64,000 nt of DNA from Pedobacter sp. Hv1 (GCF_001412215.1 NZ_LLWP01000005.1:186001-250000), one strand, 5' to 3'. Counted from the first letter of the stretch, positions 17,190-25,838 are shown. Made by a program: numbers and translations. The notes: generated by a model not told the origin, from the letters alone.

Positions 17190-19682
17190 TCAGTGTAGCT
17201 GCCCATCATTCAGAAAATCCATATTCGGCATGCCAATTGGTGCACCTGGCGGAACTGCAATTGATGGAGGTGCCTGAAACTTACCAGGATCTGCCTTAAA
17301 TGCATCCATTTGTACCAATGCAAACAACATGTTGGCCTTTAAATTTGGTTCGGCACCAGGTAGTTTTGCAGTGATAAAACCTTTTAACTCTTCTAGTTTC
17401 AATAAAGCTTGCCCTCTTACAATTTTAGAAGCATTACTACTTGCTGCCAATTGTAAAAGATACCTCATCACCTCGTTGTTTACCATGATTTGCAATTCGC
17501 CTTTGTAGCCTTCTGGCAAGGGTGCTTTCCACGTTTTTTCTAATAATTTATCTACTACAGCCATAAAGCCAGGCTGGCGACTGTCTCTCGCTTTATACTC
17601 AATCAAGCGTGCTGCACGCTCTGCATCTAACAAATAAGATAAAGTTGTACTCACTGCCGATTCTGCTGCTGCAATGGGGTCGAAAGTAGGGCCAGTATTG
17701 CCACTAAAGGTTTCTATGGATGATGGGTAACCCGAAGGACGTGGTGGAATTTTTGAGATCAACCCATCAGGCAATGCCAATGCTTCGGGTGTAATGGTTC
17801 CCATTAACGATTCAAAAGCACTCCATTGTGTGGCTGGATCTACCATTTTGGTTGGCACTTGTCCGTCATTTTTTACCGCATGCGTAAAGTACAATCCACC
17901 AACAAATTTGGCTACTGCCTCTATCTGGTAACGGTGCAATAGGTAAATGGGCACCAATACTTCTTCTAAAGTTGCCATTGGCGCACCTTGCGGAATTGCT
18001 TTCTCTGAAAATTCGTCCAATACTTTTCTGCGCACCTTCATGATATTGGCCATCTGTGCAATTGGGTCTTTGCCTACCTCCCACTGGTTCGAGTTTGGAT
18101 GTACATTACCCCCAATATCTGGAATATATTCAAACCCTTGTTTAAGAGTCTCGTTCATAATCTTGTCCAACTCTGCATTTTCATCGGCTCCTTTTTTAAA
18201 TTCACTATAGGCCCAAATCACAGAACGTTTATCCCAACTGCCAATTTCTTCCGTATAAGAATCAGAAATATCTATGGTACCATCTGCTTTCATTGAAAAT
18301 TTCGGGAAAGGGTAATCCATTACCGAAGCACGGTCTTTTGGACTTGCAGCAAAGTTGTGATTGAAACCTAAGGTATGGCCAATTTCGTGGGCCGAGAGTT
18401 GTCTAATTCTTTTCAAGGCCAACTCTTCTATTTCTTTTGGCAATTTCTTTCCATCAATATAAGGTTGCAGCAAGCCAATAGTGATCAAGTAATCTTGTCT
18501 GTGACGATCTGAACCTAAAGTTACTACCCCTTTGATAATTTCGCCAGTTCGTGGATCGATGTATGAGGCTCCAAAAGAAAAGGCACGTGCCGGATTGCCT
18601 GATCTGGTAATCCAATTCACAATATTGTAGCGAATATCCATCGGGTCTGCTCCTTCTGGAAGTTCTTTTACTTGGAAAGCATTTTTAAAACCAGCTGCCT
18701 CGAATGCAGCATTCCACCAAGCGCCACCATCTAGCAAAGCTTTTTTGATGGGTTCTGGTACCCCACGAGATAAGTAATAAACAATAGGTTTGATTGGCTC
18801 ACTCATGGCCGAGTTTGGATCTTTTTTGATCAAACGATGTCTTCTGATTGTTCTTTTCGTGATCGATTCTGACATCGGCGCAGAAAAATCCATATAACTG
18901 AATTGACCTGATGCAGAGCGTGGGTCGAATTTGCGCATTTGAAAACCTTCTTCTGGCAAAGCAATAAAAGATTGGTGCATGTTTACCGTAACTGCCGACG
19001 GGTCTGGGGCAATACCTCCACCACCACTTCCTACAAAAGTGATCATTGCCTCAAACTCGGTATTTAAGGGAAAGTTTTTGGTATTAGGTAGGTACACTAC
19101 AGAACGTGTTTCGTCTAAGCGATAACCTCCACCTGCTGCACCTGCATTTCTCGAACCAGTTGAACCCAATCTGGAGCCAATTCCCTGACTATCGCGAACA
19201 ATAAATGAGGTAAGATCGATCAAGTATTTATCATTTTCTGCAGCCACCGGAACAAACCCAAAAACTACTGATTTTGCAAAGTTGCTTTCTACTGCATTAA
19301 TTTCGTCTTTGTTTTTAGAATCGGCTCTATAATTCATTACAGGTTGGATCAAAAGAATCTTAGTGCCTTCTTTTACAAACTTGAGCATAGCTGAAGAAGC
19401 CTGTCCGCGTTCAGGTCCTCCATTGCCCACACCAGTGGATAAAGAACTGAAGTATAAAAAATCCTGACCCAGTTTATCAACCTCTAACAAGATTTTGCCT
19501 GTTTTCTCATCATAATAGAAATTAAAATAGCCTTCAAACTTTTTTAATCCCTGCGTAGCTGAGGTAATGGTAGCGGTTGGTTTAACCTCCGTTCGATTTG
19601 GAGGGACGGATGATGGATTTTGTGCGTAGGATAATTGCCCCAAGGCCAATAACCCTATCACTAATTTGGTGGATAGTTTCAT
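17190..19682 (-). CDS. Secreted zinc-dependent metalloprotease (DUF5117/DUF4953 type)
   Basis: The 830-residue exported protein has a signal peptide (1-20). The N-terminal half resembles the DUF5117 region common in Bacteroidota (KFEGYFNFYYDEKTGKILLEV, then LSTGVGNGGPERGQ). The catalytic site is the metzincin-like HEIGHTLGFNHNF, with zinc ligands H432, H436 and H442 and catalytic E433, followed by a Met-turn candidate SVMDYPFP. The C-terminal helical part fits DUF4953. No T9SS tail is present, so it may stay periplasmic. The gene stands alone between hairpins. Its function is unknown beyond proteolysis. Confidence 0.9.
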   Translation of the reverse strand: MKLSTKLVIGLLALGQLSYAQNPSSVPPNRTEVKPTATITSATQGLKKFEGYFNFYYDEKTGKILLEVDKLGQDFLYFSSLSTGVGNGGPERGQASSAMLKFVKEGTKILLIQPVMNYRADSKNKDEINAVESNFAKSVVFGFVPVAAENDKYLIDLTSFIVRDSQGIGSRLGSTGSRNAGAAGGGYRLDETRSVVYLPNTKNFPLNTEFEAMITFVGSGGGGIAPDPSAVTVNMHQSFIALPEEGFQMRKFDPRSASGQFSYMDFSAPMSESITKRTIRRHRLIKKDPNSAMSEPIKPIVYYLSRGVPEPIKKALLDGGAWWNAAFEAAGFKNAFQVKELPEGADPMDIRYNIVNWITRSGNPARAFSFGASYIDPRTGEIIKGVVTLGSDRHRQDYLITIGLLQPYIDGKKLPKEIEELALKRIRQLSAHEIGHTLGFNHNFAASPKDRASVMDYPFPKFSMKADGTIDISDSYTEEIGSWDKRSVIWAYSEFKKGADENAELDKIMNETLKQGFEYIPDIGGNVHPNSNQWEVGKDPIAQMANIMKVRRKVLDEFSEKAIPQGAPMATLEEVLVPIYLLHRYQIEAVAKFVGGLYFTHAVKNDGQVPTKMVDPATQWSAFESLMGTITPEALALPDGLISKIPPRPSGYPSSIETFSGNTGPTFDPIAAAESAVSTTLSYLLDAERAARLIEYKARDSRQPGFMAVVDKLLEKTWKAPLPEGYKGELQIMVNNEVMRYLLQLAASSNASKIVRGQALLKLEELKGFITAKLPGAEPNLKANMLFALVQMDAFKADPGKFQAPPSIAVPPGAPIGMPNMDFLNDGQLH

Positions 19683-19803
19683 TACATAAAATGTTTGAGA
19701 TGATTGATTTGTTGATTAAATAAATATATCAATATCTCTTAATTTTATTCGCATTTATTGCCTTCTACAACTAATCCTTTACAAAGGAAAACTGTCTAAT
19801 CTA

Positions 19804-21270
19804 TTAGTATATTTTCAATTTTAACCCTTCTAGCAAAGAAAACGGGTATTTTTTGAGGTCGATGGGTTTAACTGAAGAGCGATCATTTACATTCAATAGC
19901 TTTTCTTTTCCAACAATGTTTCCTTTAAAAGAATTTCCCTTCCATGTAACCGCTGCATATTGTGTTGGGCTTTTACTCAATACCGCTGTTGCACCATGTT
20001 GATATTGGATGATATTATTTTCAAAAACAACATGTTTAGGCACCCCATGTTCAATATCAACCAGCTCCATTTTTACTGAGTCTTTGGTGCTATTTAAAAA
20101 AACATTTCCCGAAACCAATGTACTATCTGTTACCAAGGCAAAATTGAATAAGCGTTTGCGTTTATTCCCATCGTTGATACTCAAATTATTTCTAATGATG
20201 CTATTCGTAGTCATTCTACTTTTTGCATTAATGGCATCAGAAATCACCAGCATAAAACCACCTTCATTGTCATGACTATAATTATTTTGGATAATGGTGT
20301 GGTTACAGTTCCCATCAATATCAAATGATTGTCCATCGTTAGACCAGTCTTGGTTTTTAGTATAGGCCACTTCATTATATTGAATAACGGTATTGTCACT
20401 ACTGTGTGGCCATATGCCAACCGCATTATCTTTGGCTCTTGTTCTGACATGGAAGAGTTGATTGTGCTCTACTAAAGCTCCATCAAAAGCCTTTATCACT
20501 ATTCCATCTCCGCCAATATCTTCAAGCTTGCAGTTTCTAATGATCAAGTTTTTATTGGGAAACCAATTGTCGCGAAAGCCAAAAGTACCATTGCCCCTTA
20601 TCCCGTTCCGGTCTACTCTTTCTAATCTACAATGTTCGATCAACAGGTTCTCGATACGGCTGGGTTTTGGCCCTTGGCAGTCCCAGAAAATACCATGTCC
20701 TTCTTTACTGCCTTTTTTATTGTCTCCATTGATATCGTGTATATACAAATTAGAAAGCTGGATATTTGAAATCGTTCCGATATCTTCAGCCAAGATTCGT
20801 ACGCCAGTTGGTCCTGTTTTTTGTTCTTTTACCTCTGGATCATGGTTAGAGAGGTCTAAATATTTGACGGAAATGTTACTCAGGTTATGAAGAAGTACCA
20901 CGTCTCTAAACTTCCCTTCGGCAGCAATTTGAGGCAATGCCCCTTTGCCATAAGCGCTAAACACAATGGCTTGTGTTTTTGTACCCGAACCCTTAGGTAC
21001 AAGTTGCCCTTTCCACTTTCCACCTCTTTTAAATAATACCTGATCTCCAGGCTGAAACACCTGAGCATTTACCTTGGCTAAAGTTTTCCAAGCCTGTTTT
21101 GAGCTTTTACCCAAATAATTGTCATTCCCATTTACGTTGTCTATAAAATATTGGACTGGTTTAACCACTCCATTTGCCAGCAAAGATATAGACATGCTCA
21201 GGTGGGCAACCATCAATAGCAAACCATAACGTACTAATCTTATCATTTTAAGGGCGCAATTGTTTTTCAT
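19804..21270 (-). CDS. Secreted right-handed parallel beta-helix protein
   Basis: The 488-residue protein has an N-terminal hydrophobic signal (about 15-33) and starts its mature part with YFIDNVNGNDNYLGKS and the W-K-T-L stretch typical of polysaccharide-lyase-like beta-helix proteins. Repeated Asn-rich turns (NLYIHDINGDN, EHCRLERVDRNGIRG, IIRNCKLEDIGGDGIVIK, YNEVAYTKN) mark the helix rungs. It may be a polysaccharide lyase or binding protein, but no PL family can be assigned from motifs alone. The start could also be the ATG at 21246. It is likely periplasmic or extracellular. Confidence 0.85.
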   Translation of the reverse strand: MKNNCALKMIRLVRYGLLLMVAHLSMSISLLANGVVKPVQYFIDNVNGNDNYLGKSSKQAWKTLAKVNAQVFQPGDQVLFKRGGKWKGQLVPKGSGTKTQAIVFSAYGKGALPQIAAEGKFRDVVLLHNLSNISVKYLDLSNHDPEVKEQKTGPTGVRILAEDIGTISNIQLSNLYIHDINGDNKKGSKEGHGIFWDCQGPKPSRIENLLIEHCRLERVDRNGIRGNGTFGFRDNWFPNKNLIIRNCKLEDIGGDGIVIKAFDGALVEHNQLFHVRTRAKDNAVGIWPHSSDNTVIQYNEVAYTKNQDWSNDGQSFDIDGNCNHTIIQNNYSHDNEGGFMLVISDAINAKSRMTTNSIIRNNLSINDGNKRKRLFNFALVTDSTLVSGNVFLNSTKDSVKMELVDIEHGVPKHVVFENNIIQYQHGATAVLSKSPTQYAAVTWKGNSFKGNIVGKEKLLNVNDRSSVKPIDLKKYPFSLLEGLKLKIY

Positions 21271-21300
21271 AATTAAAGAGATTTAAAGATAGAAAGAGAT

Positions 21301-21355
21301 GGCTAAAATCAAAAAAGTGCCAGATTGCGCTAAAGCTTTTCAAATGGTATAGGCC
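21301..21355 (-). pseudogene. Decayed copy of the tRNA-Phe 3' end and its terminator
   Basis: Compared base by base with 22086-22140, 46 of 55 positions agree without gaps, at a fixed offset of 785. The shared part contains the terminator hairpin region and the last ten or so bases of tRNA-Phe (GGTATAGGCC against GGTATGGGCC). Similarity fades into the T arm. It sits just downstream of the gene at 21408-22025, so that gene lies between two direct repeats. Confidence 0.75.
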
Positions 21356-21407
21356 TATATCAACCCAATAACACATTGACTGAAAATCCATTACGCTATT
21401 GATTAAG

Positions 21408-22025
21408 CTAAACTAGCAGCTGCACTTGTGGCTCATAACCACTCTTTATGGCATTTACAATTGACTTAGGTGTTAATACGCTAACTTTTTTTGATAGTGA
21501 TATGTGTTGGCCTGCTGCATATCCTTCAGGTGCCCATGGATAAATCATTTCATTGACAAAAAGATAAGCCTGCCCATCCATCTCAATAAAAACACCATCT
21601 GGTAAATCTTTCAAAATAGCTTCAAATGTGACTTTTTGTTCATTTTTAGCAATCCGTTCTTGGTGCATTACTTCATCTATTTTTCCGATAAGTGTTCGAT
21701 GATCAAATCCAAAGTCAGGATTACCCATCAGCCAAGCTTTTTTAAAAAGAAGTGCGGCTTCACGCCTGCATTCAAAACAGGGCCTGTGTCCGGCTGCCAA
21801 AGCCGTAGCTTCATCTAAAAAGAATAATTCTGTCCATAAATTTGGCGCCATTATTTTTCTCTGCCTTCCTTTAAATGCCAACAGGCAAATGATCCAAGCT
21901 TTGTGTTTAAATGGTCGTAAAATAGTTTTACCTGTGCCATGTAATTGTCCACGGTTGCCTAACCATTTGCCACGGGCTTTGGTAGTTATCATATGGCCAA
22001 AAGGATTGACACGATTTTGGAGCAT
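21408..22025 (-). CDS. Conserved hypothetical protein with HRPCFECRR motif
   Basis: I recognise this 205-residue sequence as a conserved family of unknown function found across bacteria, but I know no name for it. Conserved blocks are LQNRVNPFG near the N-terminus, MAPNLWTELFFLDEATALAAGHRPCFECRR (Cys-x2-Cys), FDHRTLIGKIDEVMHQER, and the C-terminal YPWAPEGYAAG. The Cys-x2-Cys segment looks like part of the metal-binding piece of Ada-type DNA repair proteins, but that is only a resemblance. No signal peptide is present. The gene is bracketed by the tRNA-Phe end and its decayed copy. Confidence 0.8.
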   Translation of the reverse strand: MLQNRVNPFGHMITTKARGKWLGNRGQLHGTGKTILRPFKHKAWIICLLAFKGRQRKIMAPNLWTELFFLDEATALAAGHRPCFECRREAALLFKKAWLMGNPDFGFDHRTLIGKIDEVMHQERIAKNEQKVTFEAILKDLPDGVFIEMDGQAYLFVNEMIYPWAPEGYAAGQHISLSKKVSVLTPKSIVNAIKSGYEPQVQLLV

Positions 22026-22095
22026 GAGGCTTTCTATTGAGTTTATGGTTGGCCTAAGTTATTCAAAAGCTTTAGCAATAAAAAAAGCTAGAATC

Positions 22096-22124
22096 AAAAA
22101 AGCTCCAGATTTCTCTGAAGCTTT
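22096..22124 (-). terminator. Terminator of tRNA-Phe
   Basis: On the minus strand the stem AAAAGCTTCAGA and TCTGGAGCTTTT, with one internal mismatch, is followed by further T residues. It starts six bases after the tRNA end. Confidence 0.75.
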
Positions 22125-22129
22125 TCAAG

Positions 22130-22202
22130 TGGTATGGGCCGGGATCGAACCGGCGACACATGGATTTTCAGTCCATTGCTCTACCGACTGAGCTACCGTA
22201 CC
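22130..22202 (-). tRNA. tRNA-Phe (GAA anticodon)
   Basis: The 73-nt cloverleaf reads GGTACGG (acceptor), TA, GCTC/GAGC D stem, anticodon arm ATGGA-CTGAAAA-TCCAT with anticodon GAA, variable GTGTC, T arm GCCGG-TTCGATC-CCGGC, acceptor CCATACC, discriminator A. CCA is not encoded; CTT follows. The acceptor stem has one C-A mismatch (5-68). Confidence 0.95.
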
Positions 22203-22221
22203 TACTTCCCGTTTGGGATTG

Positions 22222-22229
22222 CAAATGTA
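22222..22229 (-). promoter_or_regulatory. tRNA-Phe promoter, -7 element
   Basis: On the minus strand TACATTTG, an exact TAnnTTTG match, lies 19 bases before the first tRNA base. The rest of the gap up to 22441 is AT-rich and shows no further gene. Confidence 0.55.
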
Positions 22230-22441
22230 GTGTCTTTTTTTGAAAGCTAAAACATTTTTTAATATTTCTTTTCTAAAAACATAAACAAAACCATATACAT
22301 GCTATAAATCAACGATTTAGAAGCTTAAAAAAATCAACATTATTCATATCGATTCTAAATTTTTAATTTTATGCATGCATAGTAATCTATTTTAGGATTA
22401 AAACTTTTAACTTAGCCATACCAAGTATCACAATATAGATT

Positions 22442-23737
22442 ATGGCCTCACAAATTATCTTTATTATTTTAACCCTAACAGGCGTTGCACTATTTGCTTA
22501 TAATGCTCGAAAAGTAATTCGAAATATTAAAATAGGCAAAGCTGCAAACCGCAACGATCAACCTGGAAAAAGACTGATGACCATGCTCAAAGTTGCTTTT
22601 GGGCAAACCAAAATGGCGGTTAGACCCATCCCCTTCTTATTGCACCTAGTGGTTTATTTAGGTTTTGTGATCATCAACTTAGAGGTGTTAGAGATCATGA
22701 TTGATGGTATTTTTGGCACACACCGTGTTTTTGCCGGTTTAGGTGGTCTTTATAATTTTCTGATTGGCTCTTTTGAGCTGTTGGCACTTGGCGTTTGGTT
22801 GGCCTGTGCTATTTTTCTAATCAGAAGAAATATTTTAAAACTGAAACGCTTTAGCGGAGTAGAGATGAAAAGCTGGCCAAAATCTGATGCCAATTACATC
22901 CTCATTACCGAAATATTATTAATGTCGGCATTTTTATTGATGAACGCAGCCGATGGCAAATTACAGGCCCTAAACGAGGGCCATTACATTAGTGCAGGTG
23001 CTTTTCCAGTAAGTGTTTACCTACAGGGTTTATTGCCAAGTGCAGCTAGCAGCTTGATCATGATTGAAAGATTTTGCTGGTGGTTCCACATTGTTGGAAT
23101 TTTTGCCTTCTTAAATTACTTGCCTTATTCTAAGCATTTCCATATCATGTTTGCTTTTCCAAATACCTATTTCTCTAATTTGGAGCCAAAAGGCGAGTTT
23201 ACCAATATGGCAAGTGTAACCAATGAGGTAAAAGCCATGCTCGATCCTTCTTTTGTTCCGGCAGAAACTGCTCCGGGTAAATTTGGTGCTAAAGATGTAA
23301 ACGACCTGAGTTGGATCAATTTGATGAACGCCTATACGTGTACAGAATGTGGCCGTTGTACTTCGTCTTGTCCGGCCAACATGACGGGCAAATTATTGTC
23401 GCCACGCAAAATTATGATGGATACCCGTGACCGTTTAGAGGAAGTAGGCAAAAATATAGACAAACACGGAGCAGATCACCAAGATGGAAAATCTTTATTA
23501 GACGATTACATTACGCGTGAAGAGATTTGGGCCTGTACCAGCTGTAATGCCTGTACAGAAGCTTGCCCAATTAACATTGATCCATTGGCCATTATTGTAG
23601 AACTGCGTAGATTTGCCGTAATGGAAGAATCGGTTGCCCCTGCCAGCATCAATGCCATGTTGGGTAATGTAGAAAACAACGGAGCACCTTGGAAATATTC
23701 TCCGGCCGATAGATTAAATTGGGCGCAGGAAGGATAG
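22442..23737 (+). CDS. Membrane Fe-S protein, cytochrome b-like domain fused to 2x[4Fe-4S] (HdrC/E-like)
   Basis: The 431-residue protein has about five N-terminal membrane helices (residues 1-245), with histidines and Trp in FCWWFHIVGIFAFLNYLPYSKHFH that could hold heme. A cytoplasmic ferredoxin part follows with two complete [4Fe-4S] motifs: CTECGRCTSSCP and CTSCNACTEACP. This layout matches HdrE/HdrC-type or GlpC/LutB-type electron carriers. It is followed by an HdrB-like CCG-domain gene. Together they probably pass electrons between a quinone pool and a soluble partner, but the partner is not in this window. Confidence 0.88.
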   Translation: MASQIIFIILTLTGVALFAYNARKVIRNIKIGKAANRNDQPGKRLMTMLKVAFGQTKMAVRPIPFLLHLVVYLGFVIINLEVLEIMIDGIFGTHRVFAGLGGLYNFLIGSFELLALGVWLACAIFLIRRNILKLKRFSGVEMKSWPKSDANYILITEILLMSAFLLMNAADGKLQALNEGHYISAGAFPVSVYLQGLLPSAASSLIMIERFCWWFHIVGIFAFLNYLPYSKHFHIMFAFPNTYFSNLEPKGEFTNMASVTNEVKAMLDPSFVPAETAPGKFGAKDVNDLSWINLMNAYTCTECGRCTSSCPANMTGKLLSPRKIMMDTRDRLEEVGKNIDKHGADHQDGKSLLDDYITREEIWACTSCNACTEACPINIDPLAIIVELRRFAVMEESVAPASINAMLGNVENNGAPWKYSPADRLNWAQEG

Positions 23738-23800
23738 TTTGCAGTTAACAGTTGGCAGTTTTCAATTGGATAAAGGAGCAAAGTATAAGAAATAGAGAGG

Positions 23801-23972
23801 ATGAATATTTAGCAACAGGTCTTGATACTTGATACTAAATACTTGATACTAAAAAAGAGAAAAAATGAATATTTAGCAACAGGCCTTGATACTAAATACT
23901 TGATACTAAAAAAAAGATTAATAATTAGCATGCAAGTTTTGATACTTGACACTAAATACTTGATACTATAAA
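23801..23972. repeat. Three degenerate tandem repeats between the Fe-S genes
   Basis: Units begin ATGAATATTTAGCAACAGG at 23801 and 23865, with a weaker third from about 23923. Each contains CTTGATACTAAATACTTGA and ends in an A-rich stretch. Unit lengths are about 64, 58 and 50 bp. A GCAGTTAACAGTTGGCAGTT phrase precedes them right after the stop at 23737. Confidence 0.7.
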
Positions 23973-23973
23973 T

Positions 23974-24762
23974 ATGGAATTCAAAGTACCAACAATGGCC
24001 GAATTATTGGCCATGGGCGAAGAGCCTGAAATATTATTCTGGGTAGGTTGTGCTGGAAGCTATGATGAAAGAGCACAAAAGATTACAAGAGATATCTGCA
24101 AGATCTTGCATCATGTAGGAATTAAATATGCCGTGTTGGGTACCGAAGAAAGCTGTACCGGAGATCCGGCAAAAAGGGCAGGAAATGAGTTTTTGTTCCA
24201 GATGCAGGCTATGACCAATATTGAGGTATTAAATGGATACAATGTTAAAAAAATTGTAACAGGTTGTCCGCATTGCTTCAATACCATTAAAAATGAATAT
24301 CCTGGTTTGGGTGGCACTTATGAGGTCATCCACCATACGCAATTGATCCAAGACCTAATTAACGAAGGCAAATTAAAGGCCGAAGGTGGCGAAAGTTTCA
24401 AGGGGCGCAAAATCACTTTCCACGATCCTTGTTACCTTGGCCGTGGCAATGGCGTTTATGAAGCTCCTCGTAAAGCTTTAGAAGTATTAGATGCCCAACT
24501 GGTAGAAATGAAACGTTGCAAAAGCAATGGCCTTTGCTGTGGCGCTGGTGGTGCCCAAATGTTTAAAGAACCAGAAAAAGGCAATAAAGACGTGAACATT
24601 GAACGTATTGAAGAAGCTTTATCTACCGAACCACAGGTAATTGCTGCTGGCTGTCCTTTCTGTATGACTATGTTGAGCGATGGTGTAAAATTAAAAGACA
24701 AAGAGCTAGAGGTTAAAGTTTTGGATATTGCAGAGATTACTGCTAGAGCGAATGGGCTGTAG
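23974..24762 (+). CDS. CCG-domain (Fe-S)-binding oxidoreductase subunit, HdrB-like
   Basis: This cytoplasmic protein has 262 residues and two CCG-type cysteine modules. The first has GCAG, SCTGDPAKR and GCPHCFNTIKNEYP. The second has HDPCYLGRGN, GLCCGAGGAQMF and GCPFCMTML. In HdrB these ligate non-cubane Fe-S clusters. It pairs with the upstream membrane Fe-S gene, although 236 bp of repeats separate them. It probably completes a two-subunit Hdr-like reductase. Related LutA/GlpC-type enzymes are alternatives; the substrate is unknown. Confidence 0.88.
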   Translation: MEFKVPTMAELLAMGEEPEILFWVGCAGSYDERAQKITRDICKILHHVGIKYAVLGTEESCTGDPAKRAGNEFLFQMQAMTNIEVLNGYNVKKIVTGCPHCFNTIKNEYPGLGGTYEVIHHTQLIQDLINEGKLKAEGGESFKGRKITFHDPCYLGRGNGVYEAPRKALEVLDAQLVEMKRCKSNGLCCGAGGAQMFKEPEKGNKDVNIERIEEALSTEPQVIAAGCPFCMTMLSDGVKLKDKELEVKVLDIAEITARANGL

Positions 24763-24808
24763 TCTTCAGTCCATAGTCTAGAGTCGATAGTCTAGAGTCC
24801 ATAGTCTA
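24763..24808. repeat. AGTC-phrase repeat after the HdrB-like gene
   Basis: It begins directly at the stop codon with AGTCTTCAGTCCATAGTC, then GAGTCGATAGTCTAGAGTCC. It closely resembles the tract after tdk. Confidence 0.6.
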
Positions 24809-24872
24809 GATGTTTTTTTCGAAAGCCTTTTCATTTTTTAACAAGCTGCCAAAAGCTTATTGCTTGGTTAAC

Positions 24873-24936
24873 TAAACCTGATGGGAGTGAACACGCTCCC
24901 GATGAATCGGGAGTAGTAAAACGGACAGCAGGGCTA
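24873..24936 (+). repeat. GATAGCAG-type hairpin element, copy 2
   Basis: The ends TAAACCTGAT and AAACGGACAGCAGGGCTA match copy 1 at 542-597. The central stem is different, CTCCCGAT/ATCGGGAG, 8 bp and perfect, with the two-base spacer GA. The outer CCTG/CAGG pairing is kept. Confidence 0.7.
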
Positions 24937-24974
24937 TCGTAGCCAAGTGTACTGAAACGTTGATTTACAAAATC

Positions 24975-25766
24975 TTATCCAACGGCAACATTTACCTTAG
25001 CCATGATGTCGTTGTACGCACCGTCCCAAAGTTGGATACGCTGTTGCAAAGAGGCGATGGTTTGTTCTTGGGCTTCTTTCCAAGATTGCTCATCATCTCC
25101 ACAAAGTTTAGCCGTCATTTCTAAGGCCAAATGGCTATGATGATCGCCATCCACTTCAATGTGTCTTTCTAAATAATATTTAAAAATAGAAATGCTTTCT
25201 GGAAAGTTTTGGTGGATATCATTTACAATAGAAATGAACATTCCTGGAATAAGGTCTTCTCTACCGAAGGTAAAAACGGCCGATTGGAGATGGCTTTTGT
25301 TACTGTTGATCACCTGAAAGGTAAAATCAACAAATTCGCGAGCAGCAGTTGGCACCTCTGCAAGCTGAAATGCAGTATTGAAATTACCTGTTTCCTTTAA
25401 AGTAGCAATGAATTTTTCAATTGATGTGGTATCAGCTCCACATTGTAACATGGCATCTAAGTAAAGTTCAAAATGGCTTTTTCGCACACCGTAACTATCC
25501 ACATCAGATTCCTCGCCAGCAACAATTTCATTAATTAAATATCTGGTATCTGCAGATCCCGTAGGGAACCAGGGCACACTTGTACAAGTTAAATTTTGTT
25601 GTAAAGACTTTAGCAACGACATGAAATCCCATACGGCATAAATATGGTATTGCATAAAAATTTTAAGGTCTTCTATTTCCTTAATTGCCCCATATACTTT
25701 ATGATTGATAATTTGCGCTCTTAAAGGCGCTATTGCTTTTTGGATTTGCTCTAATTGTGCACTCAT
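24975..25766 (-). CDS. DUF3050 protein, heme-oxygenase-like fold
   Basis: The 263-residue helical protein matches DUF3050, for example YHIYAVWDFMSLLKSLQ, CTSVPWFP and RHIEVDGDHHSHLAL. From memory DUF3050 belongs to the heme-oxygenase-like superfamily. The residues E170, H202, D206 and H209 give E-x31-H-x3-D-x2-H. This equals the spacing of the diiron ligands I recall for Chlamydia CADD (E142, H174, D178, H181). H98 and E80 could supply the first pair. A diiron oxygenase is therefore plausible, but the substrate is unknown. There is no signal peptide, and it is a single gene. Confidence 0.85.
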   Translation of the reverse strand: MSAQLEQIQKAIAPLRAQIINHKVYGAIKEIEDLKIFMQYHIYAVWDFMSLLKSLQQNLTCTSVPWFPTGSADTRYLINEIVAGEESDVDSYGVRKSHFELYLDAMLQCGADTTSIEKFIATLKETGNFNTAFQLAEVPTAAREFVDFTFQVINSNKSHLQSAVFTFGREDLIPGMFISIVNDIHQNFPESISIFKYYLERHIEVDGDHHSHLALEMTAKLCGDDEQSWKEAQEQTIASLQQRIQLWDGAYNDIMAKVNVAVG

Positions 25767-25838
25767 CTGCTGATCTTTTTACCTTAGTTTTTAAGATTTA
25801 AACTAGGCTGCAAAGATAGACCTTTTGCTATAAAAAGC

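Noticed and set aside
21408-22025. HNH nuclease or Ada-type DNA repair protein
   Set aside because: The Cys-x2-Cys segment is suggestive, but there is no HNH core, no second Cys pair and no methyltransferase active site.
23801-23972. Possible CRISPR array
   Set aside because: Units are degenerate and of unequal length, there are no unique spacers of constant size, and no cas genes are near.
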